Origin: CAVVAL01 sp963742725
GTDB lineage: Bacteria > Actinomycetota > Actinomycetes > Mycobacteriales > Cryptosporangiaceae
Direction of reading: 5' to 3'
DNA length: 64,000 nucleotides
Assembly: GCA_963742725.1 (NCBI GenBank)
Contig: CAVUMX010000001.1
Span: forward strand, 1,860,001 to 1,924,000
Positions 1 to 12,735 of the stretch are shown piece by piece. A program made the translations under genes and the position numbers. The notes beneath the pieces are model-generated. The model was not told where the DNA came from. It saw only the letters and a program-made list of their open reading frames with translations, and did not search any database. Position 1 is the first letter of the stretch. Each line of letters begins with the position of its first letter.

Positions 1-1037
1 TCCCGCTCGATCAGCTGGGCGACCGTCATCTTGTCGAAGCACGCGTCGTACGGACCGTACGGGTCGTGGTAGAGGTGCGACGTCCAGACGATGGCGTCCT
101 TGCTCCCCAGGCGGACGCGCACGCCGGCCGCCGGGGCGTTCAGCGGGTTGAACGTGTCGACGATCGGATACTTGCTGATCAGCGACGAGTCGGTGGTCTG
201 GAGGTAGTGCCAGCCGAGCTGGTTCGCCAGCCAGCGGGCGTTGTACCCGATGGTCTCCTGGAGCCCGATGACGTCCGCGCCGGACGAGTAGACGAACCGA
301 AGCTGCTTCGCCCCGGACTGGTTCACCTTGCTGCCGTTGAGCCACACGTTGAACGACGCGACCGTGAGGTTCTCCGTGATCAGCGCCCCGGCGGCGCGGA
401 CGACGATCCGCACGCGCCCCCGCGTGGTCTGACCATCCGCGTCCGTGACGTCGACGTCGAACTGGTTGGTGCCGGCGTCGCCCGCCGCCGGGCGGCCGGA
501 CAGGGCACCGTCCGCACCGATCGTGAGCCACGCCGGGCCGCCGGCCTTGCGGTAGGTCAGCGATGAGCCGTCCGGATCCCAGGCGCCGGCCCTGACCGTC
601 GCCGAGTACGCGGCGCCCACCTGCGCGTTCCGGACGGGCACCGGGTCGGCGAGGAACTGCGGCACGGCCTTGACCACCCGGAACTTCACGGGCGGCGCGA
701 GTGAGGTGTACCCGTCGTCGTGCAGGTAGTAGGCCACGTAGTTGCCGGGCTTCAGCGACTCCGTCGCCACGGCGACCGTGCCGCCGCTCGCCGGTGCGTA
801 CTCCCACGCGGTGCTGGGTCCGACATAGGAGCCGTTGACCGGGCCGTTGCCCGGATCGCTGTAGACGCCGACCCAGTTCTGGTCGTCAGGCGCGTTGGTG
901 CTGTAGGTGGCGCGGACCGGCGAACCGGCCTGGTACACCGCACGGTCGAGCTGGAACGTGCCGGGGGCCGCGACCGCAGGGGAAGCAAGCGTTCCCACGA
1001 TCACCGCGACTAAAAGCGCAGCAAGGCGCCGATGCAT
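1..1037 (-). CDS. Secreted endonuclease/exonuclease/phosphatase-fold protein, 3' end outside window
   Basis: Reading from an ATG at 1037, the frame stays open to the left edge (about 345 codons, C-terminus missing). It starts with a Sec signal peptide (MHRR, hydrophobic stretch to about residue 24, then AVAAPG). A beta-rich N-terminal module follows, then a putative-Ig (He_PIG-like) repeat around AGAWDPDGSSLTY. The last part has hallmarks of the metal-dependent endonuclease/exonuclease/phosphatase fold: TVASFNVW, then ADVIGLQE with the metal-binding Glu, then SKYPIV. The family hydrolyses phosphodiesters in nucleic acids or lipids. Being exported, this one probably works outside the cell. The catalytic His lies off the window, so activity cannot be judged. 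Confidence 0.85.
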   Translation of the reverse strand, partial: MHRRLAALLVAVIVGTLASPAVAAPGTFQLDRAVYQAGSPVRATYSTNAPDDQNWVGVYSDPGNGPVNGSYVGPSTAWEYAPASGGTVAVATESLKPGNYVAYYLHDDGYTSLAPPVKFRVVKAVPQFLADPVPVRNAQVGAAYSATVRAGAWDPDGSSLTYRKAGGPAWLTIGADGALSGRPAAGDAGTNQFDVDVTDADGQTTRGRVRIVVRAAGALITENLTVASFNVWLNGSKVNQSGAKQLRFVYSSGADVIGLQETIGYNARWLANQLGWHYLQTTDSSLISKYPIVDTFNPLNAPAAGVRVRLGSKDAIVWTSHLYHDPYGPYDACFDKMTVAQLIER

Positions 1038-1157
1038 GGACGGATCCCTTCATGGTGGGCATGACCCGTTATGACGGGCACGGAGTATGGCGTGGTCGGC
1101 AGTGGGTCCACAACGCCGCACTACAGTGGTCGGAGGTTTCCGGGGTGAGGGGGCGCG

Positions 1158-2069
1158 ATGCGGGTTCTGGTCACGGGTGCGAGGGGGAAGGTCGGGCGGG
1201 CGATCGTCCCGGTCCTCCAGGCGGCCGGCCACACGGTCGTCACCACCGACCTCGGCGAACCGGACTTCTCACCGCCCCCCGGCACTCCCGCCTACGTCAA
1301 GGCCGACCTGACGGATGCCGGCGAGGTGTACGCGCTGGTCGGCGGCGCTTCGGTCGGCGAGGGGCCCAGGCCTGGACCGTTCGAGGCTGTCGTCCACACG
1401 GGCGCGATCCCGGCCCCGGGACGGCACGCACCGCACGTCGTCTTCGGCAACAACCTGACAGCGGCGTTCAACGTGGTCGAGGCGTGCGTCCGGTGGGGAG
1501 TGGGACGGCTGGTGAACATCTCCAGCGAGACGGCGCCTGGCTTCATCTTCGCCGAGCGGCCGTTCTTCCCCGACTACCTGCCCGTCGACGAGGAGCACCC
1601 GCTGCGGCCTCAGGATCCGTACGCACTCACGAAGGTGTTCGGCGAGCAGCTGTGCGACGCGGCGGTGCGGCGCTCCGACCTGCGGTGCATCTCACTGCGG
1701 CCGAGCTGGGTCCAGGACGCGGCGTCATACGGCCCGCTGCTGGGTCGGCTCGTTGCGGATCCGGACGTCCCGAGCGTCGCCGGCTGGCCGTACGTCGACG
1801 CCGAGGACCTGGCCGACGCGGTGCGCCTCGCCGTCGAGTCCGACCTGCCCGGACACGAGGTCATGTACGTGGCGAGCCCCGACACGATCGGCTGCCGGGG
1901 CCTCCACGCGTCCTGGCGCGCGGCGTTCCCGGACGCGCCGACGGAACTCCGCCCGGTGGACCGCCCGGACGCCAGCGGCATCAGCAGCGCCAAGGCGCAG
2001 CGCCTTCTCGGCTGGCGGCCGTCCCGTTCGTGGCGCGACCACCTCACCGACGAAGGCAAGCCGAGGTAA
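1158..2069 (+). CDS. NAD(P)-dependent epimerase/dehydratase (extended SDR)
   Basis: A 303-residue extended short-chain dehydrogenase. The Rossmann nucleotide motif TGARGKVG is at residues 6-13 and the catalytic pair is Y155-x3-K159 (YALTK), preceded by the serine-containing NISSET stretch. The start has a GAGGGGG Shine-Dalgarno a few bases upstream. Such proteins act in the cytoplasm on nucleotide sugars or related sugars and lactones; the substrate cannot be read from sequence. It is divergent from the secreted nuclease-like gene, and 106 bp separate it from the next gene, so it is probably monocistronic. Confidence 0.85.
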   Translation: MRVLVTGARGKVGRAIVPVLQAAGHTVVTTDLGEPDFSPPPGTPAYVKADLTDAGEVYALVGGASVGEGPRPGPFEAVVHTGAIPAPGRHAPHVVFGNNLTAAFNVVEACVRWGVGRLVNISSETAPGFIFAERPFFPDYLPVDEEHPLRPQDPYALTKVFGEQLCDAAVRRSDLRCISLRPSWVQDAASYGPLLGRLVADPDVPSVAGWPYVDAEDLADAVRLAVESDLPGHEVMYVASPDTIGCRGLHASWRAAFPDAPTELRPVDRPDASGISSAKAQRLLGWRPSRSWRDHLTDEGKPR

Positions 2070-2175
2070 CCAACCGTAGTAACGCACGCTGGTTTTCCGT
2101 ACTGATCGTTTCGGTTGGATCACGACGGACCCATACCCGTCACCTTGATCGGTCCCGTGCGCCTATGACCAGCGC

Positions 2176-2919
2176 ATGAGTCCCTCGCTCGCCCGGCAGC
2201 TGCTGGCCCTCGCCGCCCTGGCCGGACTCGCCGGCTGTGGCACGTCGTCCACGCAGGACCTCCGCTCGGAGTCGCCGTACGTCCTGCACGGCTGCATTCA
2301 CCGCGACGCGGGTCAGCTACTGACGCTGCCGAGCGGCCCCGGATCCGGCGTGACGAGGGGCGTCGTGATGGGCGAGGCGGCGCGCGGGGTCATCCTCGTG
2401 CCGGACCGCGACGCGACGGTGTGCCAGTGGCTCACGTACGGGCAGATGCTGGTCGGCCGCGGGTACCGCGTCGCCCTGTACGACTGGGATGCCAACATCC
2501 CCGAGGAGCAGCAGCTGGCCGCCGTGGTCGGCGCCGTCCGGGAGCAAGGTGTGCGGTCGGTGGTGCTGGTCGGCGCCGGCGAGGGCGCCAACGCGTCGCT
2601 GATCGGCGCGGCCCGGATCCGGCCGGCGGTCGCCGGCGTGGTCGCCCTGTCGCCGCCGCTGCGGATCGAGGGGCAGCCGCAGGCCGAGCCGTCCGTCCGG
2701 TCGCTGCGCATGCCGTTGTTGCTGGTCAGCGCCGACCAGGACCCGACGAGCGCCGCGCGGATGGTCCGCCGGTTCGACGAGGTGGCGCCCGCGGAGGACA
2801 AGGAGGTCATGCTCGTCCCCGGCCGGAGCAACGGCGTCGACCTGCTGTCGAGCGCCGAAGGCGACCAGGTGGGCGCCAGCGTCACCACGTTCCTGGACCG
2901 CGTGGCACCGACCGCGTAG
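2176..2919 (+). CDS. Lipoprotein with alpha/beta-hydrolase fold, probably catalytically dead
   Basis: A 247-residue protein with a lipobox LAGC (Cys21), so it should be a membrane-anchored lipoprotein. The core resembles dienelactone-hydrolase-type alpha/beta hydrolases. At the nucleophile elbow, however, the strand-turn reads VVLVGAGEGA (residues 129-138), so the usual Gly-x-Ser-x-Gly has Gly in place of Ser. The C-terminal turn that normally carries the catalytic His reads PGRSNG (215-220), with Asn at the His position. An acidic residue (D187 or D189) remains. I infer a binding or scaffold role. A four-codon ATG frame ends on the start codon of this gene; its meaning is unclear. Confidence 0.75.
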   Translation: MSPSLARQLLALAALAGLAGCGTSSTQDLRSESPYVLHGCIHRDAGQLLTLPSGPGSGVTRGVVMGEAARGVILVPDRDATVCQWLTYGQMLVGRGYRVALYDWDANIPEEQQLAAVVGAVREQGVRSVVLVGAGEGANASLIGAARIRPAVAGVVALSPPLRIEGQPQAEPSVRSLRMPLLLVSADQDPTSAARMVRRFDEVAPAEDKEVMLVPGRSNGVDLLSSAEGDQVGASVTTFLDRVAPTA

Positions 2920-2989
2920 CCGCCCGCACTTAGAGGATCCTTAACCCCCGCCGAGGACACTCACAGACTTCTGCAGCACTCTTGTAGGC

Positions 2990-4489
2990 ATGGACGAGAC
3001 GAGGAACCCGCAGCAGCCCTCGGGGGAGCAGCCGCAGACCCCGGAACAGGCACCCGCCGTGCCGCAGCCGGAGCAGGCCGCGGCGTACGAGCAGGCCCCC
3101 GTGCCCGAGCAGGTTCCGGCGCCGCCCGCCGAACCCGCCAACCCGTTCGCGAGACCGGACGCGCCCGCGGATACCTCCTCGTTCGGCTACCCGCCGCCGG
3201 CCGCCGAACCCGCGTACCAGCAGCAGGCCTACAACCCGGACGCCGCGTACCAGCGCCCGGAGGCCCAGTACCCCCAGCAGCCGTACCAGGGCGGCAGCGG
3301 GTACAACCCGTACGGCTACGCGACCGGCGCCCTGCCGCCGATCCCCGGAACCCTGCCGTACCAGCCCGGACCCCCGCAGCCCAAGCCACGACGCGGGCTC
3401 GCCGCCGGCGTCGCGGTCGGGGCGATCGCGCTGGCCCTGATCGCCGGCGTCACCGGCTCTGTCGCCACGGTCGCGCTCAGCGACGACGGCCCCAACGGTT
3501 CGGCGCCGGTGATCACCCGTGAGGTGTCGCCGACGTCCAACAAGACCACGCCGGCCGGCACTGTCGAGGCGGCCGCCGCCACGATCAACCCCAGCGTCGT
3601 GACGTTGCAGGTCGCCGGCTCGGAAGGCGGCCGGACCTCGCAGGGCACGGGCTCCGGCGTCGTGATCCGCGAGGACGGCTACATCCTCACGAACAACCAC
3701 GTCGTCGCGCCGGCCGCGAGCGGCGGCACCGTCCGGGTGTTCTTCTCGGACGGCACGGAGAAGGACGCGACGATCGTCGGCCGCGACCCGAGCAACGACC
3801 TGGCCGTCGTCAAGGTCGAGAACTCCAAGGGGCTCAAAGCGGCGACGTTCGCGGAGTCCGCCACCCTGAAGATCGGTCAGCCCGTCGTGGCGGTCGGCGC
3901 GCCGCTCGGCCTGAGCGGCACGGTCACGCAGGGAATCGTCAGCGCGGTCGACCGTCCGGTCCGGACCGGCGACGGCACCGGCCAGGACGCGGTCATCGAC
4001 GCCGTCCAGACCGACGCGGCGATCAACCCCGGCAACTCCGGCGGCCCCCTCGTCGACCTGAGCGGCCGCGTCATCGGCATCAACTCGGCCATCGCCACCG
4101 TCGGCGGCGGCCAGGGCGGACTTCCCGGCCAGAGCAGCCAGTCGGGCAACATCGGTGTCGGATTCGCGATCCCGTCCGACGACGCCGTCAAGATCGCGAA
4201 GCAGTTGATCGAGAAGGGCAAGGCCAGTCACGCCACCCTCGGCGTCACCGCCCAGGATTCCTCCGACGGCACCGGCGCCTCGGTCGTGAGCGTCGTCCCC
4301 GGATCGGCCGCCGACAAGGCGAAGCTGCGGGTGAACGACGTGATCACGGCCATCGGCGACCGCCGCGTGGTGAACGTCGACAGCCTCGTGGCCGCCGTCC
4401 GCGACCACGAATCGGGCGGCAAGGTGACCGTCACCTACGAGCGTGGCGGCAAGGCGACGAAGGTCGATGTGACTCTCGGCAACAGCTGA
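2990..4489 (+). CDS. HtrA/DegP-type membrane-anchored serine protease with PDZ domain
   Basis: A 499-residue protein. Residues 1-135 are rich in Pro, Gln and Ala and should be cytoplasmic. One membrane segment lies at about 138-163. The trypsin-like domain spans about 190-390 with the complete triad: H237 in TNNHVV, D270 in SNDLAVVKV and S350 in NPGNSGGP. A PDZ domain fills about 405-495. This is the usual actinobacterial DegP/HtrA plan: an exported quality-control protease that degrades misfolded envelope proteins, with the PDZ domain sensing C-termini. It stands alone, 70 bp after the lipoprotein gene. Confidence 0.93.
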   Translation: MDETRNPQQPSGEQPQTPEQAPAVPQPEQAAAYEQAPVPEQVPAPPAEPANPFARPDAPADTSSFGYPPPAAEPAYQQQAYNPDAAYQRPEAQYPQQPYQGGSGYNPYGYATGALPPIPGTLPYQPGPPQPKPRRGLAAGVAVGAIALALIAGVTGSVATVALSDDGPNGSAPVITREVSPTSNKTTPAGTVEAAAATINPSVVTLQVAGSEGGRTSQGTGSGVVIREDGYILTNNHVVAPAASGGTVRVFFSDGTEKDATIVGRDPSNDLAVVKVENSKGLKAATFAESATLKIGQPVVAVGAPLGLSGTVTQGIVSAVDRPVRTGDGTGQDAVIDAVQTDAAINPGNSGGPLVDLSGRVIGINSAIATVGGGQGGLPGQSSQSGNIGVGFAIPSDDAVKIAKQLIEKGKASHATLGVTAQDSSDGTGASVVSVVPGSAADKAKLRVNDVITAIGDRRVVNVDSLVAAVRDHESGGKVTVTYERGGKATKVDVTLGNS

Positions 4490-4624
4490 TCTACCGGCAC
4501 GGCGGGGTCTTCGGGCCCCGCCGTGTGCCCTGTGTGCAGCGACAACTCCTGGCACACTCTTGGTGTGCGTCGGCGTTGTGCGGGTAATCCCGCTTCACGA
4601 CGCGCAGACAGGAGAAGCCCATCG

Positions 4625-5086
4625 ATGGCTGCGGACGAGCACCAGGGCCTGCCCACCCGCCGGTGTGAAGTGCGGTGTGGGTCGTCTGCACCTGCCGAGG
4701 CCAGGGCTTTCGTGGCCGAGGTGGGCCGCTCGTGGTCACTGCCGACCGGGATGGTCGAGTGCGCGCAGCTGGCGACGAGCGAGCTGGTGTCGAACTCCGT
4801 CGAACACGCGCTGTCCGGCGTGGAGATCACGCTCAGCCTCTCGGCGGGCGGCCGCCTGCGCATCGCCGTCCGCGACAACTCGCACGCGTTCCCAGTCCTC
4901 CAGCCACAGGGCGTCACCGGACCGCGTGGCCGCGGCATGGCGCTGGTCGAGGCGCTCGCCGAGGTGTGGGGCGTGACGCCGCACGCCGACGGCAAGACCG
5001 TCTGGCTCCAGCTCGGCCCCGACACCGCCAGCTCAGTCCTCGAAGGTCCCCACGTGGGACAGGTCGCGAAGCGCTTCACGAACTAG
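4625..5086 (+). CDS. Anti-sigma-factor-type ATP-binding protein (HATPase_c_2)
   Basis: A 153-residue protein from the ATG at 4625, chosen because AGGAG lies 12 bases upstream; the frame is open further upstream but without a good ribosome site. It is a stand-alone GHKL ATPase of the RsbW/SpoIIAB kind: the N box is ATSELVSNSVEHAL, followed by IAVRDNS and a glycine-rich GPRGRGMALVEALA. Such proteins bind and inhibit sigma factors and phosphorylate STAS antagonists. STAS genes lie at 11.5-11.9 kb and 46.7-47.1 kb. Its last 54 bases overlap, tail to tail, the end of the response-regulator gene on the other strand. Confidence 0.85.
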   Translation: MAADEHQGLPTRRCEVRCGSSAPAEARAFVAEVGRSWSLPTGMVECAQLATSELVSNSVEHALSGVEITLSLSAGGRLRIAVRDNSHAFPVLQPQGVTGPRGRGMALVEALAEVWGVTPHADGKTVWLQLGPDTASSVLEGPHVGQVAKRFTN

Positions 5087-5637
5087 CTTCGCCACCGTGG
5101 CGGGGTCGAGACCGCGCTCGCTGCCCTGTGCCGCGTCCTCCAGCCGGGTTCTGGCCTTCTCCAGGGCGGCGCGGCGCAGGCGGGCGTTCGTCACACCGGC
5201 GTCGACGAGATCCTTCAGCTTGTCGGCCTGCTCCTGCAGCTGCCGGTTCTTCTCCCACAGATCGAGGAACACCGCGACCTTCGCCCTGAGGACCCAGGGA
5301 TCGAACGGCTTGGCGAGGTAGTCGACGGCGCCCACGGAGTACCCCCGGAACGCGTGGTGCGGTTCGCGGTCGATGGCGGTGAGGAAGACGATCGGCACGT
5401 GCCGGGTACGTTCTCGCCGCTTGATGTGTTCGGCGGTCTCGAACCCGTCCATACCGGGCATCTGGACGTCCAGCAGGATCACCGCGAAGTCGTCGGTGAG
5501 GAGCCGTTTGAGCGCCTCCTCACCGGAATCGGCGGTGACCAGTTCCTGGTCCAGGCCTTGAAGGATCGCCTCCAGGGCGAGCAGGTTCTCCGGTCGGTCG
5601 TCGACCAGGAGAACCTTCGCCTTGCTGTCTCCGCTTC

Positions 5638-5641
<4 letters not shown>
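5033..5641 (-). CDS. Response regulator with C-terminal coiled coil, no DNA-binding domain
   Basis: A 202-residue protein. Residues 8-125 form a CheY-like receiver: acidic pair D14-D15, phosphoacceptor D58 in LLDVQMPGMDG, T88 and K111 (YLAKPFD). The remaining 75 residues are a charged helical coil (WEKNRQLQEQADKLKDL and on) with no recognisable output domain, so it probably relays phosphate or acts through protein contacts. Its GTG start overlaps the stop of the hybrid kinase as GTGA, which implies translational coupling. The hybrid kinase is the obvious cognate partner. Confidence 0.9.
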
Positions 5642-9276
<3,635 letters not shown>

Positions 9277-9371
9277 GGCGACCTCACATAACGCTGTCTG
9301 ACTGCCCAGTCACCTACATCCTGGCGTACCGGCCCGTTTACCGCTGCCGCACGGACCGCCCACACACGCGC

Positions 9372-9389
9372 CTGAGGGGTTAGCCTCAG
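9372..9389. promoter_or_regulatory. Short inverted repeat upstream of the SpoIIE-type phosphatase gene
   Basis: A perfect 6-bp inverted repeat, CTGAGG-N6-CCTCAG, sits about 40 bp before the GTG at 9431, in the 154-bp gap between the divergent hybrid kinase and phosphatase genes. It is too weak for a terminator and could be an operator or a leader hairpin. No factor can be named. Confidence 0.35.
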
Positions 9390-9430
9390 ACAGGGGGCGG
9401 GCCGAGCGCCCCGCGACGGGAGAAGCACCG

Positions 9431-11524
9431 GTGAGAGACAACGTCCATCGGCGTGTCGCGCTGCCCGGGGACGAGCGTTCACGTGCTCTTGCGCGTGGGG
9501 TCGTGCTGGACGTGCTCGCCGAGGCCGGGCTCACCCATCTCGCGGACGAAGCGGTCATCGCCACCACGGAACTGGCCACGAACGGGCTGCACACGGCCGG
9601 TACGACGATGGACCTGGAAGTCTCCGCCGGCCCCGACGGGCTCACCGTCACGATCAGCGACCCCGTCCCGAGCCCCCTCACCCCGCGCAACGCCCCCGGC
9701 GAATCGGACGACGCCGTGGCCGGCCTGAACCTGGTCGACACGGTCGCGTCGTCCTGGGGTACCCGGCACGACAGGCACGGCAAGTCGATCTGGTTCCGCC
9801 TGGACGCGACCGCGCAGGACGTCCGCGAGCCCGTCCCGTTCGCGCCGGTGGCCGACGACCCGTCCAGAGCCGGGCGCCTGCGCCGCTCCCCGGGCTGGTT
9901 GACGCACCTGCCGGACCATCTCGCGCAGCAGCTCACGCCCGAGGAGGTACTCGGCGAGCTGCTCCGCCGGCTGGGCGAGACGATCGGCGCGAAGTGGGCG
10001 GTCCTCTGGCTGGACGAGGGTCACGGCGGCACGCCGCGCGCCGCCGCGATCCACGGCCTGACCGTGGCGCCGCCGAGGCCGGTGGCGCTGCCCATCGAGC
10101 GGCCGTCCGGCGGGCCGGGGACGTTCCGTCCGGCCGTGTCGAGCGCGGCGCTGCGGGATGCCGGCGCGGAGGCGACCGTCGGTGTGCCGGTGCCCGTCGG
10201 GGCGCCCGTCCGGGGCATGCTCGACCTGGGTTTCGACACCCCGGACAGCCTCGACCAGGACAGCTACGCCCTCGCCCTGCTCAGCGCCGAACGGATGGCG
10301 CTGACGGTCGACGTGTCCCGCATCGACGAGACCGAGACCCGGCGCCGTGGCTTCCTCGTGTTCCTGGCCGAGGCCAGCGAACTGCTCGCCAACTCCCTGG
10401 AAGTCGACCTGACGCTCGTGCTCGTCGCGCAGCTGTGCGTCAACCGGCTCGGCCGGTGGTGCGTCATCCACACCCTGGACGAGCACGGCCGCCCGACGCT
10501 CGCCGCCACGGCGCACGCGGACGAGCGGGAGACCGACACCGTCCAGCAACGGTTCCTGGGCGAAGCCGGCGGCTCGGTCAACGAACGGATCCGCACCGCC
10601 GTGCAGACCCGCGGCGTTTCCCGCCTCCCGGACGAGCTGGCCGGCATCGTCGTCCCGCTGACCGCCCGGCGGCAGGTCGTCGGCACGATGAGCATCGGCG
10701 AGCCCGTGAACCGGCGGCACACGCCCGAAGAAATCATCATCGCCGAGGACCTCGGCCGCCGAGCCGGGCTGGCGCTGGACAACGCACGCCTGTACCAGGA
10801 CCGGGACGCCGTCGCCGCCGCGCTCCAGAAGGGCCTGCTGCCCGCTTCACTCCCCGAGGTGGACGGGCTGGAGTTCGGCGCCAGGTACGTGCCGGCCGGC
10901 AACGGCAACGAGGTCGGCGGCGACTTCTACGACGTCCTCCAGCTCGGCGAGAACAAGTGGCTGCTCGCGATCGGCGACGTCTGCGGGAAGGGGCCGCAGG
11001 CGGCGTCCATCACCGGCCTGGTCCGGGACGTCATCCGGGTGCTGTCCCGGGAAGGACGTCCGCTGCCGTACGTCATGAACGCGCTCAACAACGCGCTGCT
11101 GGAACAGGGCGACCGGGCGCGTTTCTGCACGGTCGCGGCGGCCGTCGTGGAGCGCGGCGAGGACTCGGTCAACGTCCAGCTCTGCCTCGCCGGGCACCTG
11201 CTGCCCGCCCGGATCTGCGGCAACGGCACGACCGAACTCGTCGGCCACACCGGCACGGCCGTCGGCATCTTCGACAGGATCGACGTGCGGTCCGTCGAGC
11301 TGGAGATCAAGCACGGCGAAGCGCTGGTCTTCTACACCGACGGCGTGACCGAACGGCGCGCGGGACCGGCGTTCTTCGGCGAGGACAACCTGCTCAGCAC
11401 GCTGAAGCAGTGCAGGGGACTGGACGCGGACGCGATCGCCGCGAACGTCCAGCAGGCCGCCGAGGATTTCGGCGGCGGACCCGTCCGGGACGACATGGCC
11501 GTCCTAGTGCTCCGTCGACCCTAG
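9431..11524 (+). CDS. HATPase-GAF-SpoIIE (PP2C-type) phosphatase
   Basis: A 697-residue multidomain protein starting at GTG 9431 behind GGGAG. Residues 1-130 are an anti-sigma-type ATPase domain (ATTELATNGLHTA; DAVAGLNLVDTVASSWG). The middle (about 165-450) contains GAF-like sensory domains. The C-terminal third is a SpoIIE/RsbU PP2C phosphatase with the metal-binding motifs GGDFYDV and IGDVCGKGPQAA, plus VFYTDGVTE and RDDMAVLVL. In partner-switching pathways such enzymes dephosphorylate STAS antagonists so that a sigma factor is released. The kinase-type and phosphatase domains in one chain suggest a self-contained switch. The STAS gene that ends 3 bp downstream on the other strand is a likely substrate. 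Confidence 0.92.
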   Translation: MRDNVHRRVALPGDERSRALARGVVLDVLAEAGLTHLADEAVIATTELATNGLHTAGTTMDLEVSAGPDGLTVTISDPVPSPLTPRNAPGESDDAVAGLNLVDTVASSWGTRHDRHGKSIWFRLDATAQDVREPVPFAPVADDPSRAGRLRRSPGWLTHLPDHLAQQLTPEEVLGELLRRLGETIGAKWAVLWLDEGHGGTPRAAAIHGLTVAPPRPVALPIERPSGGPGTFRPAVSSAALRDAGAEATVGVPVPVGAPVRGMLDLGFDTPDSLDQDSYALALLSAERMALTVDVSRIDETETRRRGFLVFLAEASELLANSLEVDLTLVLVAQLCVNRLGRWCVIHTLDEHGRPTLAATAHADERETDTVQQRFLGEAGGSVNERIRTAVQTRGVSRLPDELAGIVVPLTARRQVVGTMSIGEPVNRRHTPEEIIIAEDLGRRAGLALDNARLYQDRDAVAAALQKGLLPASLPEVDGLEFGARYVPAGNGNEVGGDFYDVLQLGENKWLLAIGDVCGKGPQAASITGLVRDVIRVLSREGRPLPYVMNALNNALLEQGDRARFCTVAAAVVERGEDSVNVQLCLAGHLLPARICGNGTTELVGHTGTAVGIFDRIDVRSVELEIKHGEALVFYTDGVTERRAGPAFFGEDNLLSTLKQCRGLDADAIAANVQQAAEDFGGGPVRDDMAVLVLRRP

Positions 11525-11527
11525 GGC

Positions 11528-11914
11528 CTAGTTCGTCACGATGTTCATGACCTTGTCGAAGCCGACGACGGTCAGGGCGCGGTGCACGGCACGCTGCGGA
11601 GCGAGCAGCGTCAGCTGGAAGCCGCTCTCCTGGACGCGCGTGTGCAGCTTCGCCAGGAAGCCGAGCATCGTCGAGTCGATGAACGTCGCCTCGCTGAGGT
11701 CGACGATCACGTCACCCGGCTCGGCGGCGGCGATCTGAGTCCCGACAGCGTCCAGCTCGGGATGGCTGTTCAGGTCGACCTCACCCACCACGACGATGCG
11801 CAGGCCGGCCGGACTCGACTCGGCATACACTGTGTTGAAGTCACGGTCGGACACCGCGTCGAGCTGGTCTGGGGCAGGTCCCTGGCGCGAGTCGCCCCCG
11901 GGTGGCGTGGTCAT
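11528..11914 (-). CDS. STAS-domain anti-sigma factor antagonist
   Basis: A 128-residue protein from the ATG at 11914. After about 35 flexible residues comes a STAS domain: GEVDLNSHPELDAV, then VIVDLSEATFIDSTMLGFL, which carries the conserved serine of the DST motif that anti-sigma kinases phosphorylate. SpoIIAA/RsbV-type proteins sequester the anti-sigma factor when unphosphorylated. It converges on the SpoIIE-type phosphatase gene. The partner sigma factor is not evident in the window. Confidence 0.88.
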   Translation of the reverse strand: MTTPPGGDSRQGPAPDQLDAVSDRDFNTVYAESSPAGLRIVVVGEVDLNSHPELDAVGTQIAAAEPGDVIVDLSEATFIDSTMLGFLAKLHTRVQESGFQLTLLAPQRAVHRALTVVGFDKVMNIVTN

Positions 11915-11967
11915 GGCGACGAGTCTAGGGCGTATCGGTCGGATCCTGCCCGCGCACCCTCGACTTG

Positions 11968-12612
11968 TCAGTCCGTGGGCGGGGGCGCACTGCGTACGCT
12001 GGCCGCGACCTCGGCAGATGCCCGGCGGAACAGGTCCACGTGGTTCGCCGGCGCCTGCGCGGTGACGACAAGTACCCGGGAGCCGGCGAACGGCACGACG
12101 TAGTGCCGCTGGTTCCACGGTTCACCGTCGTGGTCGTAGGCCAGCTCCACCGCTTCGACACCGTCCTGGCTCGCGACGCCGGCCAGCGTCTGGCCCGGGG
12201 CCGCCAGCGCTTCCACGTCCGGGAGGCTGGCCCGGTCGAACGGGCCCTGTACCCAGATCAGCGCACCGCCCGGCCCGTGCAGGTCGAACATCGACGGGCC
12301 GTCGTCCGCGGGCGGTTCGAGCGCGAACCCGGCGGGCAGGACGACCGAGTACACGGACGTCTCGACCCGCCACTCGTCCGCGTCCGGGCCCCGCATCACC
12401 TCGGCGACCTCGTCCATCGAGACGACGTCGTCCCCCAGGTCGGCGACGGGCTTCTCGCGGCCGCCACGGAGCACCACCGTCCGCCGCGTCTCGCCGTCCG
12501 TCCGGATGACGAGCAGCGCCGCGGGATCGTCGGGCACCAGTTCGACCCGGTACGGCCAGACCGGCACAACGGCCAACCCGAATCCGGTGACTCTGGCCAA
12601 CACATGCCCCAT
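11968..12612 (-). CDS. Conserved hypothetical protein, soluble
   Basis: A 214-residue protein that I do not recognise. It has no signal peptide or membrane segment. It is acidic, with alternating predicted strands (VELVPDDPAALLVIRTDGE) and a later stretch FDLHGPGGALIWVQGPFD. The C-terminal part (NQRHYVVPFAGSRVLVVTAQAP) followed by a helix resembles the MOG1/PsbP-like lipoprotein fold used by many actinobacterial proteins of unknown role, but this is only a structural impression. It lies 53 bp upstream of the STAS gene on the same strand, so the two may be co-transcribed. Confidence 0.7.
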   Translation of the reverse strand: MGHVLARVTGFGLAVVPVWPYRVELVPDDPAALLVIRTDGETRRTVVLRGGREKPVADLGDDVVSMDEVAEVMRGPDADEWRVETSVYSVVLPAGFALEPPADDGPSMFDLHGPGGALIWVQGPFDRASLPDVEALAAPGQTLAGVASQDGVEAVELAYDHDGEPWNQRHYVVPFAGSRVLVVTAQAPANHVDLFRRASAEVAASVRSAPPPTD

Positions 12613-12735
12613 TGCCCGGAATGCTCCTCATCTGTCGCGACGCGCCGCCGCAACGCACGCTAACAGCGGTTGCGGCGTCCGCCAGCCTGGGCACTCTCCG
12701 TACACAGGTTGTGACCTGTACGGCAGGATGAGCGG

